Origin: an uncultured Bacteroidales bacterium
GTDB lineage: Bacteria > Bacteroidota > Bacteroidia > Bacteroidales > Muribaculaceae
Direction: 5' to 3'
DNA length: 64,000 nt
NCBI GenBank assembly: GCA_958418815.1
Contig: CATZGB010000014.1
Location: forward strand, 1-64,000
Shown: positions 45,154 to 53,261 of the stretch, piece by piece
Layout: every line of letters begins with the position of its first letter
Position numbering within the stretch: the stretch's first letter is position 1
Made by a program: the position numbers and the translations under genes
Notes under the pieces: generated by a model
What the model was told of the DNA's origin: nothing
Database searches by the model: none
Seen by the model: the letters and a program-made list of their open reading frames with translations, nothing else

Positions 45154-48100
45154 ATGAAACAGAACTTCATAGTGCTGTTGTTGCTATTCACGTCCTTATG
45201 GCAGGTGAAAGCGGCCCGCACTTACGCCGGAGGAGATATTTCACTGTTGCCTCTGTATGAGCAGATACAGTCGAAATATTACGATTATGACGGCAACCCG
45301 ATTGATGATGTCGTGAAATTTTATGCCGATGAGGGCATGAACCTTATGAGGGTGCGCCTCATGGTCAACCCAAGCGCCTTCCCCGGCTCCAATTCGTATG
45401 GCGGCAATCCACAGTGGCTGGGATATGATCCCAATTGCTGCCAGACTCTTGATTACATTCTGCCTATCTGCCGCCGCGTAAAGGAGGCCGGGATGGATCT
45501 GCTGCTTGATTTCCATTACACGGATTACTGGGCCGATCCCTATCACCAGTGGACCCCGGAAGACTGGAAATACCTTGATGACAATGGCCTGGCCAACAAA
45601 TTGTATGAATACACACGCGAGTCTCTGATATGGCTTCGCGACCGCGGTGTGGTGCCCGACATGATTCAGACCGGAAATGAAATCAGTTTCGGTATGTTGT
45701 GGGGCCCTGCCGGCACGGCTGAGGGAGACCTCAAGAAAGCTACCGGTGAGAATGACCGCAGCTGTTGGGAACGGCTGACCAAGATGCTCAAGGAGGCCGG
45801 ACGGGCCTGCCGCGAAATCTGTCCCCAGGCCCAGATTGTGTTGCATACCGAGCAGATTACCAACCACTGGAATCTCTGGAACTTCTACCGTTGGATGGGT
45901 GAGTTCGGAGTAGACTACGACATAATCGGTCTGAGCTATTACCCCTATTGGCATGTCGATGTCGACAAGGCCGAGGAGGAGATAGCCGACCTTGAGATAT
46001 GTTTCCCTGACAAGAAGATATGGATAGTGGAGTTCAATTGGCCGTATGGCTGGGAGGCAGACGGCCAAAACGCGCTGTATGAGAAATATCCCCACACTCC
46101 TGACGGCCAAGTGAAAATCACGCAGGCTGTGATTGACATGCTCAACCGCCATGGCAACGCTAACGGGCTTATCTGGTGGTGGCCCGAATTCAACAAAAAG
46201 GATTATGTGAAATATGACGGCGAGACGTGGGACGGCTGGTACAGCTCTCCGCTTTTCGACTCGAATGACGGTCGCGCCCTCCCCGCCACACGGACTCTGG
46301 CCGCATATGCCCAGCCTGAGACGGTTTATTTCACCAATGTCCCCGCGAGCTGGACATCAGTGGGGCTTTACGCCTGGACCGATGGTGACAACGTTAATGA
46401 AGGTGGATGGCCCGGCAACGAGGTTGTACTGACCGACATGACTTACAAAGGTAAACCTGTATGGAAATACACATTCTCAGGCCATGCCCACAAATACATC
46501 ATTCTCAACAACCGCCATCTCGACGGCAATGGCAACTGGGTGTCGACCGACCAGACGCTGAACCTTGATTTCGAGGATGGCGCGATATACTGGCTCAGCG
46601 ACTGGCGCGTGTCTGACGGAGGTCAATGGAAATATGAGGCATGGAAACAGGATGCCGGCGCGTCGACCGATGCCCCCTGTGTTTATCTGACCAATATACC
46701 CGAGGGCTGGGACAATGTCTGCCTCAGCGCGTGGGCCAATATTGGAGGCTCTGATGTCAATGAGGTGGATGGCGTGCCCCTTGAACTTACCGATCTCAAA
46801 TACAATGGTAAGTCGGTGTATAAGTACACTTTCTATGGCGACCGTCACGATTATCTGCTTTTCCACAACCGTCCCGGTGGCAACTGGGATTCCAACGCGC
46901 AGGCTATGGCCAGGCCGTTTGTGAATGGCGCGCTGTATATCCTCTCCGACACGAAGAATGGCGAGAGCGGCTATAAATATTCCGCCCCTTACATCCTTTC
47001 GCCCGGATTCGACGGCGCGTCGCAGGGCGCTGATTACCTTTATCTGTTTGGCAACATAAAGGGCAATGAAGACTGGAATGGCGGACGCGATGCGCTGAAG
47101 GCTGTCCGCAACAGCCAGGGGGCATATGTGTTCAGGCTCTCCAGCGAGTCTGAGTGCTGGTTCAGAATCCGCACAGAGTGGAACGAGTATGGTCCAAAAG
47201 ACAATATCGACCGGGATGTGTATATGTATGACAACGAGTTGGCCACACAGGCTGATGGCACTGCCGCTTTCCATATCCCGGCTGGCTCATACACCATCAC
47301 TGCTGAATGGCGCGACAATGGGTATATGCTCAGCATCGGGGAACTGAAGACCCCCGTAGCCTATCCCGACCTGTATATCATGTCGGATGTGCAGGGCTGG
47401 AACGCCTCTGCTGACCGTTGCCTCGAACACAAGGGCAACGGGGTCTATGTCTATACCTTCGCCCATGGAATCCCCCAAGGGAGCTATTTCAAGGTTTCAA
47501 CCGCCGACTGGAACCTCTCATTCTCGGCCAACAGGGGGATTCTCCCCAACCACACATACATGTGTGACGAGAACAACCGCTCAGGCAGCAACATGAGCAT
47601 CCCCGAGGATATCCCCGCTCCGGCTGAGGTCATCTTTGACTACAACAACAATAGTTTCCGCATCAACGCTCCAAACTACACCAGCGTCACCGACCGCAGC
47701 AACCGACTGTATATCCATTTCGGGCAGAACCGCAGGTATGGCGGAAACCAGGATGTCACTCCGCGTGTGAGGCTGTATGACACCACATGCTTCCTCAACC
47801 CCTCCGACGATGAGTTGAGAGGCGCCGAGACCTTCGAACTGAAACGGGTTGACCCCTCTGATCTTACATATGACCTCTGGTATTATGAATTGACTGATGA
47901 CCAGATGAACTGGGCCGAGGATGCGACATTCTTCTTCGAGAAGCCTGACGGCTCGCTTGAGAAATACACTTGCGGACGTCATGTCAACGGAGATGACTTC
48001 AACTGGGATTTCCAGAACTGGCGCAAGTATATCTATTACACCGATGTGGCCGACAATTACAATGCCAAGGCCGCCCAGTCATATATCACATGGGAGGAAC

Positions 48101-49794
48101 TTTCTCCTGTGCGCGACAATGACAAGACCGACCTCTACATTGTCGGCGAGGGGCTGCAGCGCCTGGCTCCGGTCACTCCTGGCACTACCGGTTGGGACCG
48201 TATCGTGGATGAGACGATATTCTCCTCTCCGGCCACAATGAATGTGTTCTATGTCGAGGACCTTACCGCCCATGAGCTTACAAAGAGCTATGTCCTTGAT
48301 TCAGACGAGGTAAACGAGGGTGCTAAGTTCAAGATGTCATGGCTTTATCCTTGGAAACGCTGGATTGACTCCGGAAAGTCGGGAGGTGACATCCGCCAGC
48401 AGCGCGCATGGGCCACTTTCAACCTCGGTATCGTCGGATTCAGCCTCATGCGTGCCACCGAGAAGGATATCGAATTGAAATATGGTGTCACCAAGACCAA
48501 CCGTGAGGTGTATTTCAAATCTTCCGAGACATTCCCCTGCAACAACTTCAACCAGTATGACTGGTTTGTGGAAAAGAAGTTCCTCGGCGACGTGAAGTTT
48601 ACTCTCGTGGTCGATCTCGACAAGGAATGCTACTCTGCCACATTGCTCCCGTTCGTGCCGCATCCCAACGCCAAAACCACTGATGTCTCCTTGTCGACAG
48701 GCTTCTTTGATTCATACGAGGCGGCCACCGGGATATTGGGGGCGACAACTCCCGAATTCAAGGGGACTGAGGTCAACGGGCCGGTCAAGTATATGAAATA
48801 CAATATGGCCACAGCGTCTGTCGATGTTCAGGCCCCCAACAGCTCCACCATACAGCAGTCGGGCTACTCGGTTGGCTACGAGCTGTACTGGAACCGCGAG
48901 ATGAGCACTGTCTATTCCGGGAATCCCGGGATGATTTCCCTGTCGGGAATCCCGGTAAAGGATGACGGACATCTCGGCGTGCGCGCCAAATACACTGACA
49001 ATGAGACCGGATTCACCTTCCACTCGAAATACTCCGAAGATGATGTCAAGGTCAACCTCCAGGTGGGAGTGCCTGAAATCAAAGAACCGGTCTCCAAATT
49101 CTACACCAATGGCAAGGAATATGACAGCAACTTCACATTCGGTGCGTATATGAACGTCCCGGTGGAGAATGCGACCACGCTCAACTGGTATGCCGATTTC
49201 GAGGTCACCCCGAGAGACTGGACCGATTACAACGGCCTGTCGAAAGGGGGAGAGCTCATCCACAGTTCCCATCGAGTGTTCTCCGATCTTGACGGCTATG
49301 CATTCCAGGCACTTGATGGTTGGAATATGTGGAATGAAGGCGATGTGTTTGGTGAAAGCCACGACTGGTCGCATATGCTCAGTGTGCCAGGCACATACTG
49401 GCCCATATATCTCCCCGAGGTAAAATATTTTGAATACAAGGACGGTTACACCGATGCGGAGACGACTACCATATTGGATATGGGTGTGGACGCGATATAT
49501 CCATTCATTGTCGACCGTAATCCTGTGCCCGTAGTCTCCGGACGGGATATGGCACCTCTCTCCGCGCAGCAGAAAGCCGGAGATTACAGTCTCGAATTTG
49601 TGCGTTCATCAGCCTCCAGGTCCATCACTCTTGACCGTCAGGTGATTTCGGGCATAGAGGGTGTCGGGGCGGAGGCTTCCACCCAAGAAGTCCGCTACTT
49701 CAACCTCCAGGGCATCGAGATGCGCGGCGAGCTGACCCCGGGTGTCTATATCAGGCAACAGGGGACGTCGGCCACGAAGGTGGTTGTCAGATGA
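45154..49794 (+). CDS. Giant multimodular GH53 endo-beta-1,4-galactanase
   Basis: A 1546-residue secreted protein, several times longer than normal GH53 enzymes (about 350-400). Signal peptide 1-20; GH53 barrel about 22-388 with acid/base glutamate E176 (MIQTGNEISFGMLW) and nucleophile E293 (IWIVEFNWPYGW). Next come two related starch-binding-like modules (about 390-497 and 508-610: VYFTNVPASWTSVGLYAW and VYLTNIPEGWDNVCLSAW), several SusE/F-like or undefined beta-domains (about 628-1500, including DLYIMSDVQGWNASADRC) and a tail (RYFNLQGIEMRGEL, GVYIRQQG, KVVVR). It should cut beta-1,4-galactan at the cell surface while binding glycan through the modules. It is separated from the rest of the PUL by a terminator. 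Confidence 0.85.
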   Translation: MKQNFIVLLLLFTSLWQVKAARTYAGGDISLLPLYEQIQSKYYDYDGNPIDDVVKFYADEGMNLMRVRLMVNPSAFPGSNSYGGNPQWLGYDPNCCQTLDYILPICRRVKEAGMDLLLDFHYTDYWADPYHQWTPEDWKYLDDNGLANKLYEYTRESLIWLRDRGVVPDMIQTGNEISFGMLWGPAGTAEGDLKKATGENDRSCWERLTKMLKEAGRACREICPQAQIVLHTEQITNHWNLWNFYRWMGEFGVDYDIIGLSYYPYWHVDVDKAEEEIADLEICFPDKKIWIVEFNWPYGWEADGQNALYEKYPHTPDGQVKITQAVIDMLNRHGNANGLIWWWPEFNKKDYVKYDGETWDGWYSSPLFDSNDGRALPATRTLAAYAQPETVYFTNVPASWTSVGLYAWTDGDNVNEGGWPGNEVVLTDMTYKGKPVWKYTFSGHAHKYIILNNRHLDGNGNWVSTDQTLNLDFEDGAIYWLSDWRVSDGGQWKYEAWKQDAGASTDAPCVYLTNIPEGWDNVCLSAWANIGGSDVNEVDGVPLELTDLKYNGKSVYKYTFYGDRHDYLLFHNRPGGNWDSNAQAMARPFVNGALYILSDTKNGESGYKYSAPYILSPGFDGASQGADYLYLFGNIKGNEDWNGGRDALKAVRNSQGAYVFRLSSESECWFRIRTEWNEYGPKDNIDRDVYMYDNELATQADGTAAFHIPAGSYTITAEWRDNGYMLSIGELKTPVAYPDLYIMSDVQGWNASADRCLEHKGNGVYVYTFAHGIPQGSYFKVSTADWNLSFSANRGILPNHTYMCDENNRSGSNMSIPEDIPAPAEVIFDYNNNSFRINAPNYTSVTDRSNRLYIHFGQNRRYGGNQDVTPRVRLYDTTCFLNPSDDELRGAETFELKRVDPSDLTYDLWYYELTDDQMNWAEDATFFFEKPDGSLEKYTCGRHVNGDDFNWDFQNWRKYIYYTDVADNYNAKAAQSYITWEELSPVRDNDKTDLYIVGEGLQRLAPVTPGTTGWDRIVDETIFSSPATMNVFYVEDLTAHELTKSYVLDSDEVNEGAKFKMSWLYPWKRWIDSGKSGGDIRQQRAWATFNLGIVGFSLMRATEKDIELKYGVTKTNREVYFKSSETFPCNNFNQYDWFVEKKFLGDVKFTLVVDLDKECYSATLLPFVPHPNAKTTDVSLSTGFFDSYEAATGILGATTPEFKGTEVNGPVKYMKYNMATASVDVQAPNSSTIQQSGYSVGYELYWNREMSTVYSGNPGMISLSGIPVKDDGHLGVRAKYTDNETGFTFHSKYSEDDVKVNLQVGVPEIKEPVSKFYTNGKEYDSNFTFGAYMNVPVENATTLNWYADFEVTPRDWTDYNGLSKGGELIHSSHRVFSDLDGYAFQALDGWNMWNEGDVFGESHDWSHMLSVPGTYWPIYLPEVKYFEYKDGYTDAETTTILDMGVDAIYPFIVDRNPVPVVSGRDMAPLSAQQKAGDYSLEFVRSSASRSITLDRQVISGIEGVGAEASTQEVRYFNLQGIEMRGELTPGVYIRQQGTSATKVVVR

Positions 49795-49845
49795 CTGCAT
49801 TACCAATAGGAAATCCTGTATAAATCACACAAATCCTTAAACAAG

Positions 49846-49885
49846 ACGGGAGGCATCGCCTGGTTGCGGTGCCTCCCGTTTATTT
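49846..49885 (+). terminator. Intrinsic terminator of the PUL
   Basis: ACGGGAGGCATCGC (49846-49859) pairs with 49866-49879 with one wobble pair, followed by TTTATTTCATT. It ends the GH53 transcript and lies before the convergent lipoprotein gene. Confidence 0.8.
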
Positions 49886-49924
49886 CATTGTCTGAGAGCG
49901 ATGTGCTCCTCTGTGGCAGGGTGA

Positions 49925-50443
49925 TTACTGGCCGAGTGCGTTCTTGACATTGTCAGCGGCAGACTGGGCCGCGTCGGCGGTCTTCTGCTTCGCAGTCTCG
50001 GCGGCAGCTGCGGCCTTGTCCTTCACCTCGTCGGCAGCAGCCGCAGCTTTCTCCTTGCCATTCTCGACAGCAGCCTTGGCTGCGTCGGTGGCCTTGTCCT
50101 TCAGGGAGTCGGCTTTCTCGGCTACCGTGCTGACAGTGCTGTCGGCCTTGGCCTCAAGCTGGTCGAATATGTTGACAGCGGTGGGATCTTTGGTCTGCAC
50201 TACCGGGGCTACCTCGTTGAGGTAGGCCTGGGCGGCGGTGTCGTTGCCCTCCTTCACCAGTTTGGCAGCATAGTCTTTTGCCTGCTGCACATAAATCTTG
50301 AGGCTGTCGGGATCTGAGCAATTCTCGATTTTAGCCTTGATTGCTGCGCCCTCATCCGTGGCTTCTTTTTCAGTAGTCTTGGAGGAGCAAGATGTCATGA
50401 GGACCGCGGCAACCGCCAATGACGAAAAGAATAACTTTTTCAT
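49925..50443 (-). CDS. Small lipoprotein with LEA/apolipoprotein-like amphipathic repeats
   Basis: The start is taken at 50443 (MKKLFFSSLAVAAVLMTSCSS), giving 172 residues with a clear lipobox LMTSC; the longer reading to 50500 adds 19 residues before the signal peptide. The mature protein has a short helical part (about 25-95) and then an Ala/Lys/Asp-rich stretch with an 11-residue rhythm (for example DKAAAAAETAKQKTADAAQS), like late-embryogenesis-abundant proteins or apolipoproteins. Such helices often lie on membranes or protect under stress. No known named family is recognised. The stop is 55 bases from the PUL terminator; nrdJ is 67 bases upstream. Confidence 0.75.
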   Translation of the reverse strand: MKKLFFSSLAVAAVLMTSCSSKTTEKEATDEGAAIKAKIENCSDPDSLKIYVQQAKDYAAKLVKEGNDTAAQAYLNEVAPVVQTKDPTAVNIFDQLEAKADSTVSTVAEKADSLKDKATDAAKAAVENGKEKAAAAADEVKDKAAAAAETAKQKTADAAQSAADNVKNALGQ

Positions 50444-50510
50444 AAAATAGTGGAAATTACGTTCAGAAATCATAACGCCCACCTGTTTGAAAAAGTTCAT
50501 CTTCCCGGCA

Positions 50511-53060
50511 TCAACCGCATTTTGAGGTCCCGCAGGATGTGCAGATGAGACACCCTTCCTGGTAGATGAGCGACTCCTGTCCGCAGTTGGGGCAGCGCTG
50601 GCCCGAGGCCTGGGTGCCGTTGGGCAGGTATTTCTTCAGCGCGCGCTCGACCCCCATCTTCCATGTGTTGATGCTCTGGGAGTCAAGTTCCAGTCCGGAG
50701 ACGAGTTTCAGCACCTGGTCGATGGGCATGCCGTAGCGCAACACCCCGGAGATGAGCTTGGCGTAGTTCCAGTATTCGGGATTGAACTTGTCTGAAAGCC
50801 CCTCGATTGTGGTCTTGTAGCCGCGCTTGTTTACAAACTGGAAGTCGTACCGCTTGGTGCCGTCAGGGTTCATGGCCTTGATGATTTTGCCATGGTTGAC
50901 GGATTTCGGGCAGAAGATGCCATCCTCGTCATCGGCCAGACCGGTGAAAATCTCATATGGACGGCCGTTCATCAGTCCGACGAAAGCGATCCATTTCTCC
51001 TTGTTGTTCTGGAAACGTACCACATCGGCTTCAAGCTCGTTGGGACGCTTTATGACATGGGGGTGAATCTCGCCGGGAGTCTGCTGTGGCTCGGTTTTTT
51101 TCTTTTTCTCGATTGAGAGCAGCACACCGGAGCGGGAGCCGTCGCGGTAGACGGTGCATCCCTTGCATCCCGACCGCCACGCCTCGACATACAGACGGTT
51201 GACAAGTTCCTCAGATACATCCGACGGCAGGTTGATGGTGACCGAGATGGAGTGGTCGACCCATTTCTGGACGCGGCCCTGCATCTTGACCTTCTCGAGC
51301 CAGTCGATGTCGTTGGATGTCGCCCCGGCGTATGGCGAGCGGGCCACCAGCTCGTCAAGTTCCTCCTGGGTGTAATCGTGGCGTTGCTCGATGCCGTTTA
51401 TCCTCATCCAGTCGAGGAATTTGGGATGATACACGATGTATTCCTCGAAAGCATCTCCGTTCTCGTCGACAAAGTCGATGCGCACGTCGGTGTCTGACGG
51501 GTTGACCTTGCGGCGGCGTTTGTAGACGGGGAGGAAGACAGGCTCGATGCCCGAAGTGGTGCGTGTCATCAGGCTCGTGGTGCCGGTGGGGGCAATGGTG
51601 AGGCAGGCGATGTTGCGTCGTCCTGATTTCTGCATGCGCTCCCAAAGCGAGGGTTGCGCCTCTTTCAGACGCAGGAGGAAGGGGTTGTCTTTCTCGCGGG
51701 ATGCGTCGAAAATCTCAAACGCTCCGCGCTCCTCGGCCATTGTCACCGAAGAGCCGTAGGCCGCCAGGGCGAGCTGCTTGTGCACCTCCTCCGAGAACGC
51801 CGTCGCCTCGGGTGTGCCGTAACGCAGGCCCATTGCTGCAATCATGTCCCCCTCGGCGGTTGTGCCCACGCCGGTGCGTCGTCCCATGAGGGTCTTGCGT
51901 TTTATCTTTTCCCACAGATGGCGTTCAGGGCCGCGCACCTCAAGGGTCTCGGGGTCGGAGTCGATTTTTTCGAGAATCCGGTCGATTTTCTCCATCTCGA
52001 GGTCGATGATGTCATCCATGATGCGCTGTGCCTTGGCCACATGCTCCCCGAACAGGCCGAAATCAAATTTAGCCTCCGGGGTGAAGGGGTTCTTCACATA
52101 TGAGTAGAGGTTGATGGCCAGCAGGCGACAGGAATCGTAAGGGCAGAGGGGAATCTCGCCACAGGGATTGGTGGAGATGGTGCGGAAGCCGAGGTCGGCG
52201 TAGCAGTCGGGCACTGACTCGCGGGAGATGGTGTCCCAGAACAGCACCCCGGGCTCGGCCGACTTCCAGGCGTTGTGGATTATCTTTCCCCAGAAAGCCT
52301 TCGCGTCGATTTCCTTGACAATATCAGGCTCGGCGGCGTCGACCGGGAATTGCTGGCGGTAGGGCTTTCCCTCAGTGGCGGCCTCCATGAAAGCGTCGTC
52401 GATTCTCACCGAGACGTTGGCGCCGGTGACCTTGCCTTCGGTCATCTTCGCGTCAACGAAAGCCTCCGAGTCGGGATGTTTCACCGATACGGTGAGCATC
52501 AGCGCTCCGCGACGTCCATCCTGGGCCACCTCGCGGGTGGAGTTGGAGTAACGTTCCATAAAAGGCACCAGGCCGGTCGATGTCAGCGCCGAGTTCTTTA
52601 CAGGAGTGCCCTTGGGGCGTATATGGCTCAGGTCGTGGCCGACACCGCCACGGCGTTTCATCAACTGCACCTGCTCTTCGTCGATGCGGATGATGCCCCC
52701 GTATGAGTCGGGGGTGCCGTCAAGCCCGATCACGAAGCAGTTTGACAGCGAGCTGACCTGGAAATCGTTGCCGATGCCGGTCATGGGGCTGCCCTGAGGC
52801 ACGATGTAGCGGAAATCTTTCAGATATGAGAAGATTTCGTCGTGGCTCATTGGGTTGGGATATTTCTGTTCGACACGCGCGAGCTCCGAGGCTATGCGGT
52901 GGTGCATGTCGTCGGGGGTCTGCTCGTAGATGTTGCCAAAGGAGTCTTTGAGGGCGTACTTGCTGACCCAGACACGGGCCGCCAGTTCGTCGCCATTGAA
53001 ATATTTCAATGACGCGTCGTAAGCTTCATCGTAGCTGTAAATAGGTTTTTCCACAATCAA
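50511..53060 (-). CDS. nrdJ: Adenosylcobalamin-dependent ribonucleotide reductase (class II)
   Basis: An 849-residue class II reductase that makes deoxyribonucleotides with vitamin B12 instead of a tyrosyl or glycyl radical, so it works with or without oxygen. Visible motifs are SPMTGIGNDFQVSSLSNCF with one active cysteine, the TNPCGEIPL loop with catalytic Cys and Glu, and ACLTIAPTGTTSLM. The C-terminal end has a TSCPD-like domain (about 690-790) and a zinc-ribbon-like cysteine set (CPNCGQES ... CTSCGTSKC) carrying the redox cysteines. Cobalamin dependence is an important need for a gut bacterium that may import it. A DnaA-box-like TTTTCCACA near the start is probably chance. Confidence 0.93.
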   Translation of the reverse strand: MIVEKPIYSYDEAYDASLKYFNGDELAARVWVSKYALKDSFGNIYEQTPDDMHHRIASELARVEQKYPNPMSHDEIFSYLKDFRYIVPQGSPMTGIGNDFQVSSLSNCFVIGLDGTPDSYGGIIRIDEEQVQLMKRRGGVGHDLSHIRPKGTPVKNSALTSTGLVPFMERYSNSTREVAQDGRRGALMLTVSVKHPDSEAFVDAKMTEGKVTGANVSVRIDDAFMEAATEGKPYRQQFPVDAAEPDIVKEIDAKAFWGKIIHNAWKSAEPGVLFWDTISRESVPDCYADLGFRTISTNPCGEIPLCPYDSCRLLAINLYSYVKNPFTPEAKFDFGLFGEHVAKAQRIMDDIIDLEMEKIDRILEKIDSDPETLEVRGPERHLWEKIKRKTLMGRRTGVGTTAEGDMIAAMGLRYGTPEATAFSEEVHKQLALAAYGSSVTMAEERGAFEIFDASREKDNPFLLRLKEAQPSLWERMQKSGRRNIACLTIAPTGTTSLMTRTTSGIEPVFLPVYKRRRKVNPSDTDVRIDFVDENGDAFEEYIVYHPKFLDWMRINGIEQRHDYTQEELDELVARSPYAGATSNDIDWLEKVKMQGRVQKWVDHSISVTINLPSDVSEELVNRLYVEAWRSGCKGCTVYRDGSRSGVLLSIEKKKKTEPQQTPGEIHPHVIKRPNELEADVVRFQNNKEKWIAFVGLMNGRPYEIFTGLADDEDGIFCPKSVNHGKIIKAMNPDGTKRYDFQFVNKRGYKTTIEGLSDKFNPEYWNYAKLISGVLRYGMPIDQVLKLVSGLELDSQSINTWKMGVERALKKYLPNGTQASGQRCPNCGQESLIYQEGCLICTSCGTSKCG

Positions 53061-53203
53061 CAGAGAGGGTTTATCCGGTTATAGATGGGTTTTGTGTAAT
53101 CTTGTGTCAAATCAATGCAAACTTCGGAAAATTTACGGAATCCGCCAAATCCGTCGGGTTAAATCGGCCTGAGTGTTGATAAGTTTTTTGGGGGACAAAA
53201 GTC

Positions 53204-53232
53204 ACCCCGCCTGCGTGGCGCAGACGGGGTGA
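53204..53232 (-). terminator. Hairpin after the aspartate decarboxylase gene
   Basis: CACCCCGCCTGCG (53204-53216) pairs with 53220-53232 with one mismatch. Read on the minus strand it follows the decarboxylase stop and is followed by ACTTTTGTCC, a modest T-run. Confidence 0.5.
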
Positions 53233-53261
53233 GATATGACTATCAGGAGGTTTGGCCCGGG

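Noticed and set aside
45241..46152. Minus-strand open frame of 303 codons inside the GH53 domain
   Set aside because: Antisense to the catalytic domain, whose active-site residues are intact; no promoter or family features.
53047..53055. DnaA-box-like TTTTCCACA near the nrdJ start
   Set aside because: The same string occurs twice within the receptor gene near 24014 and 24360, so a single copy here is probably chance.
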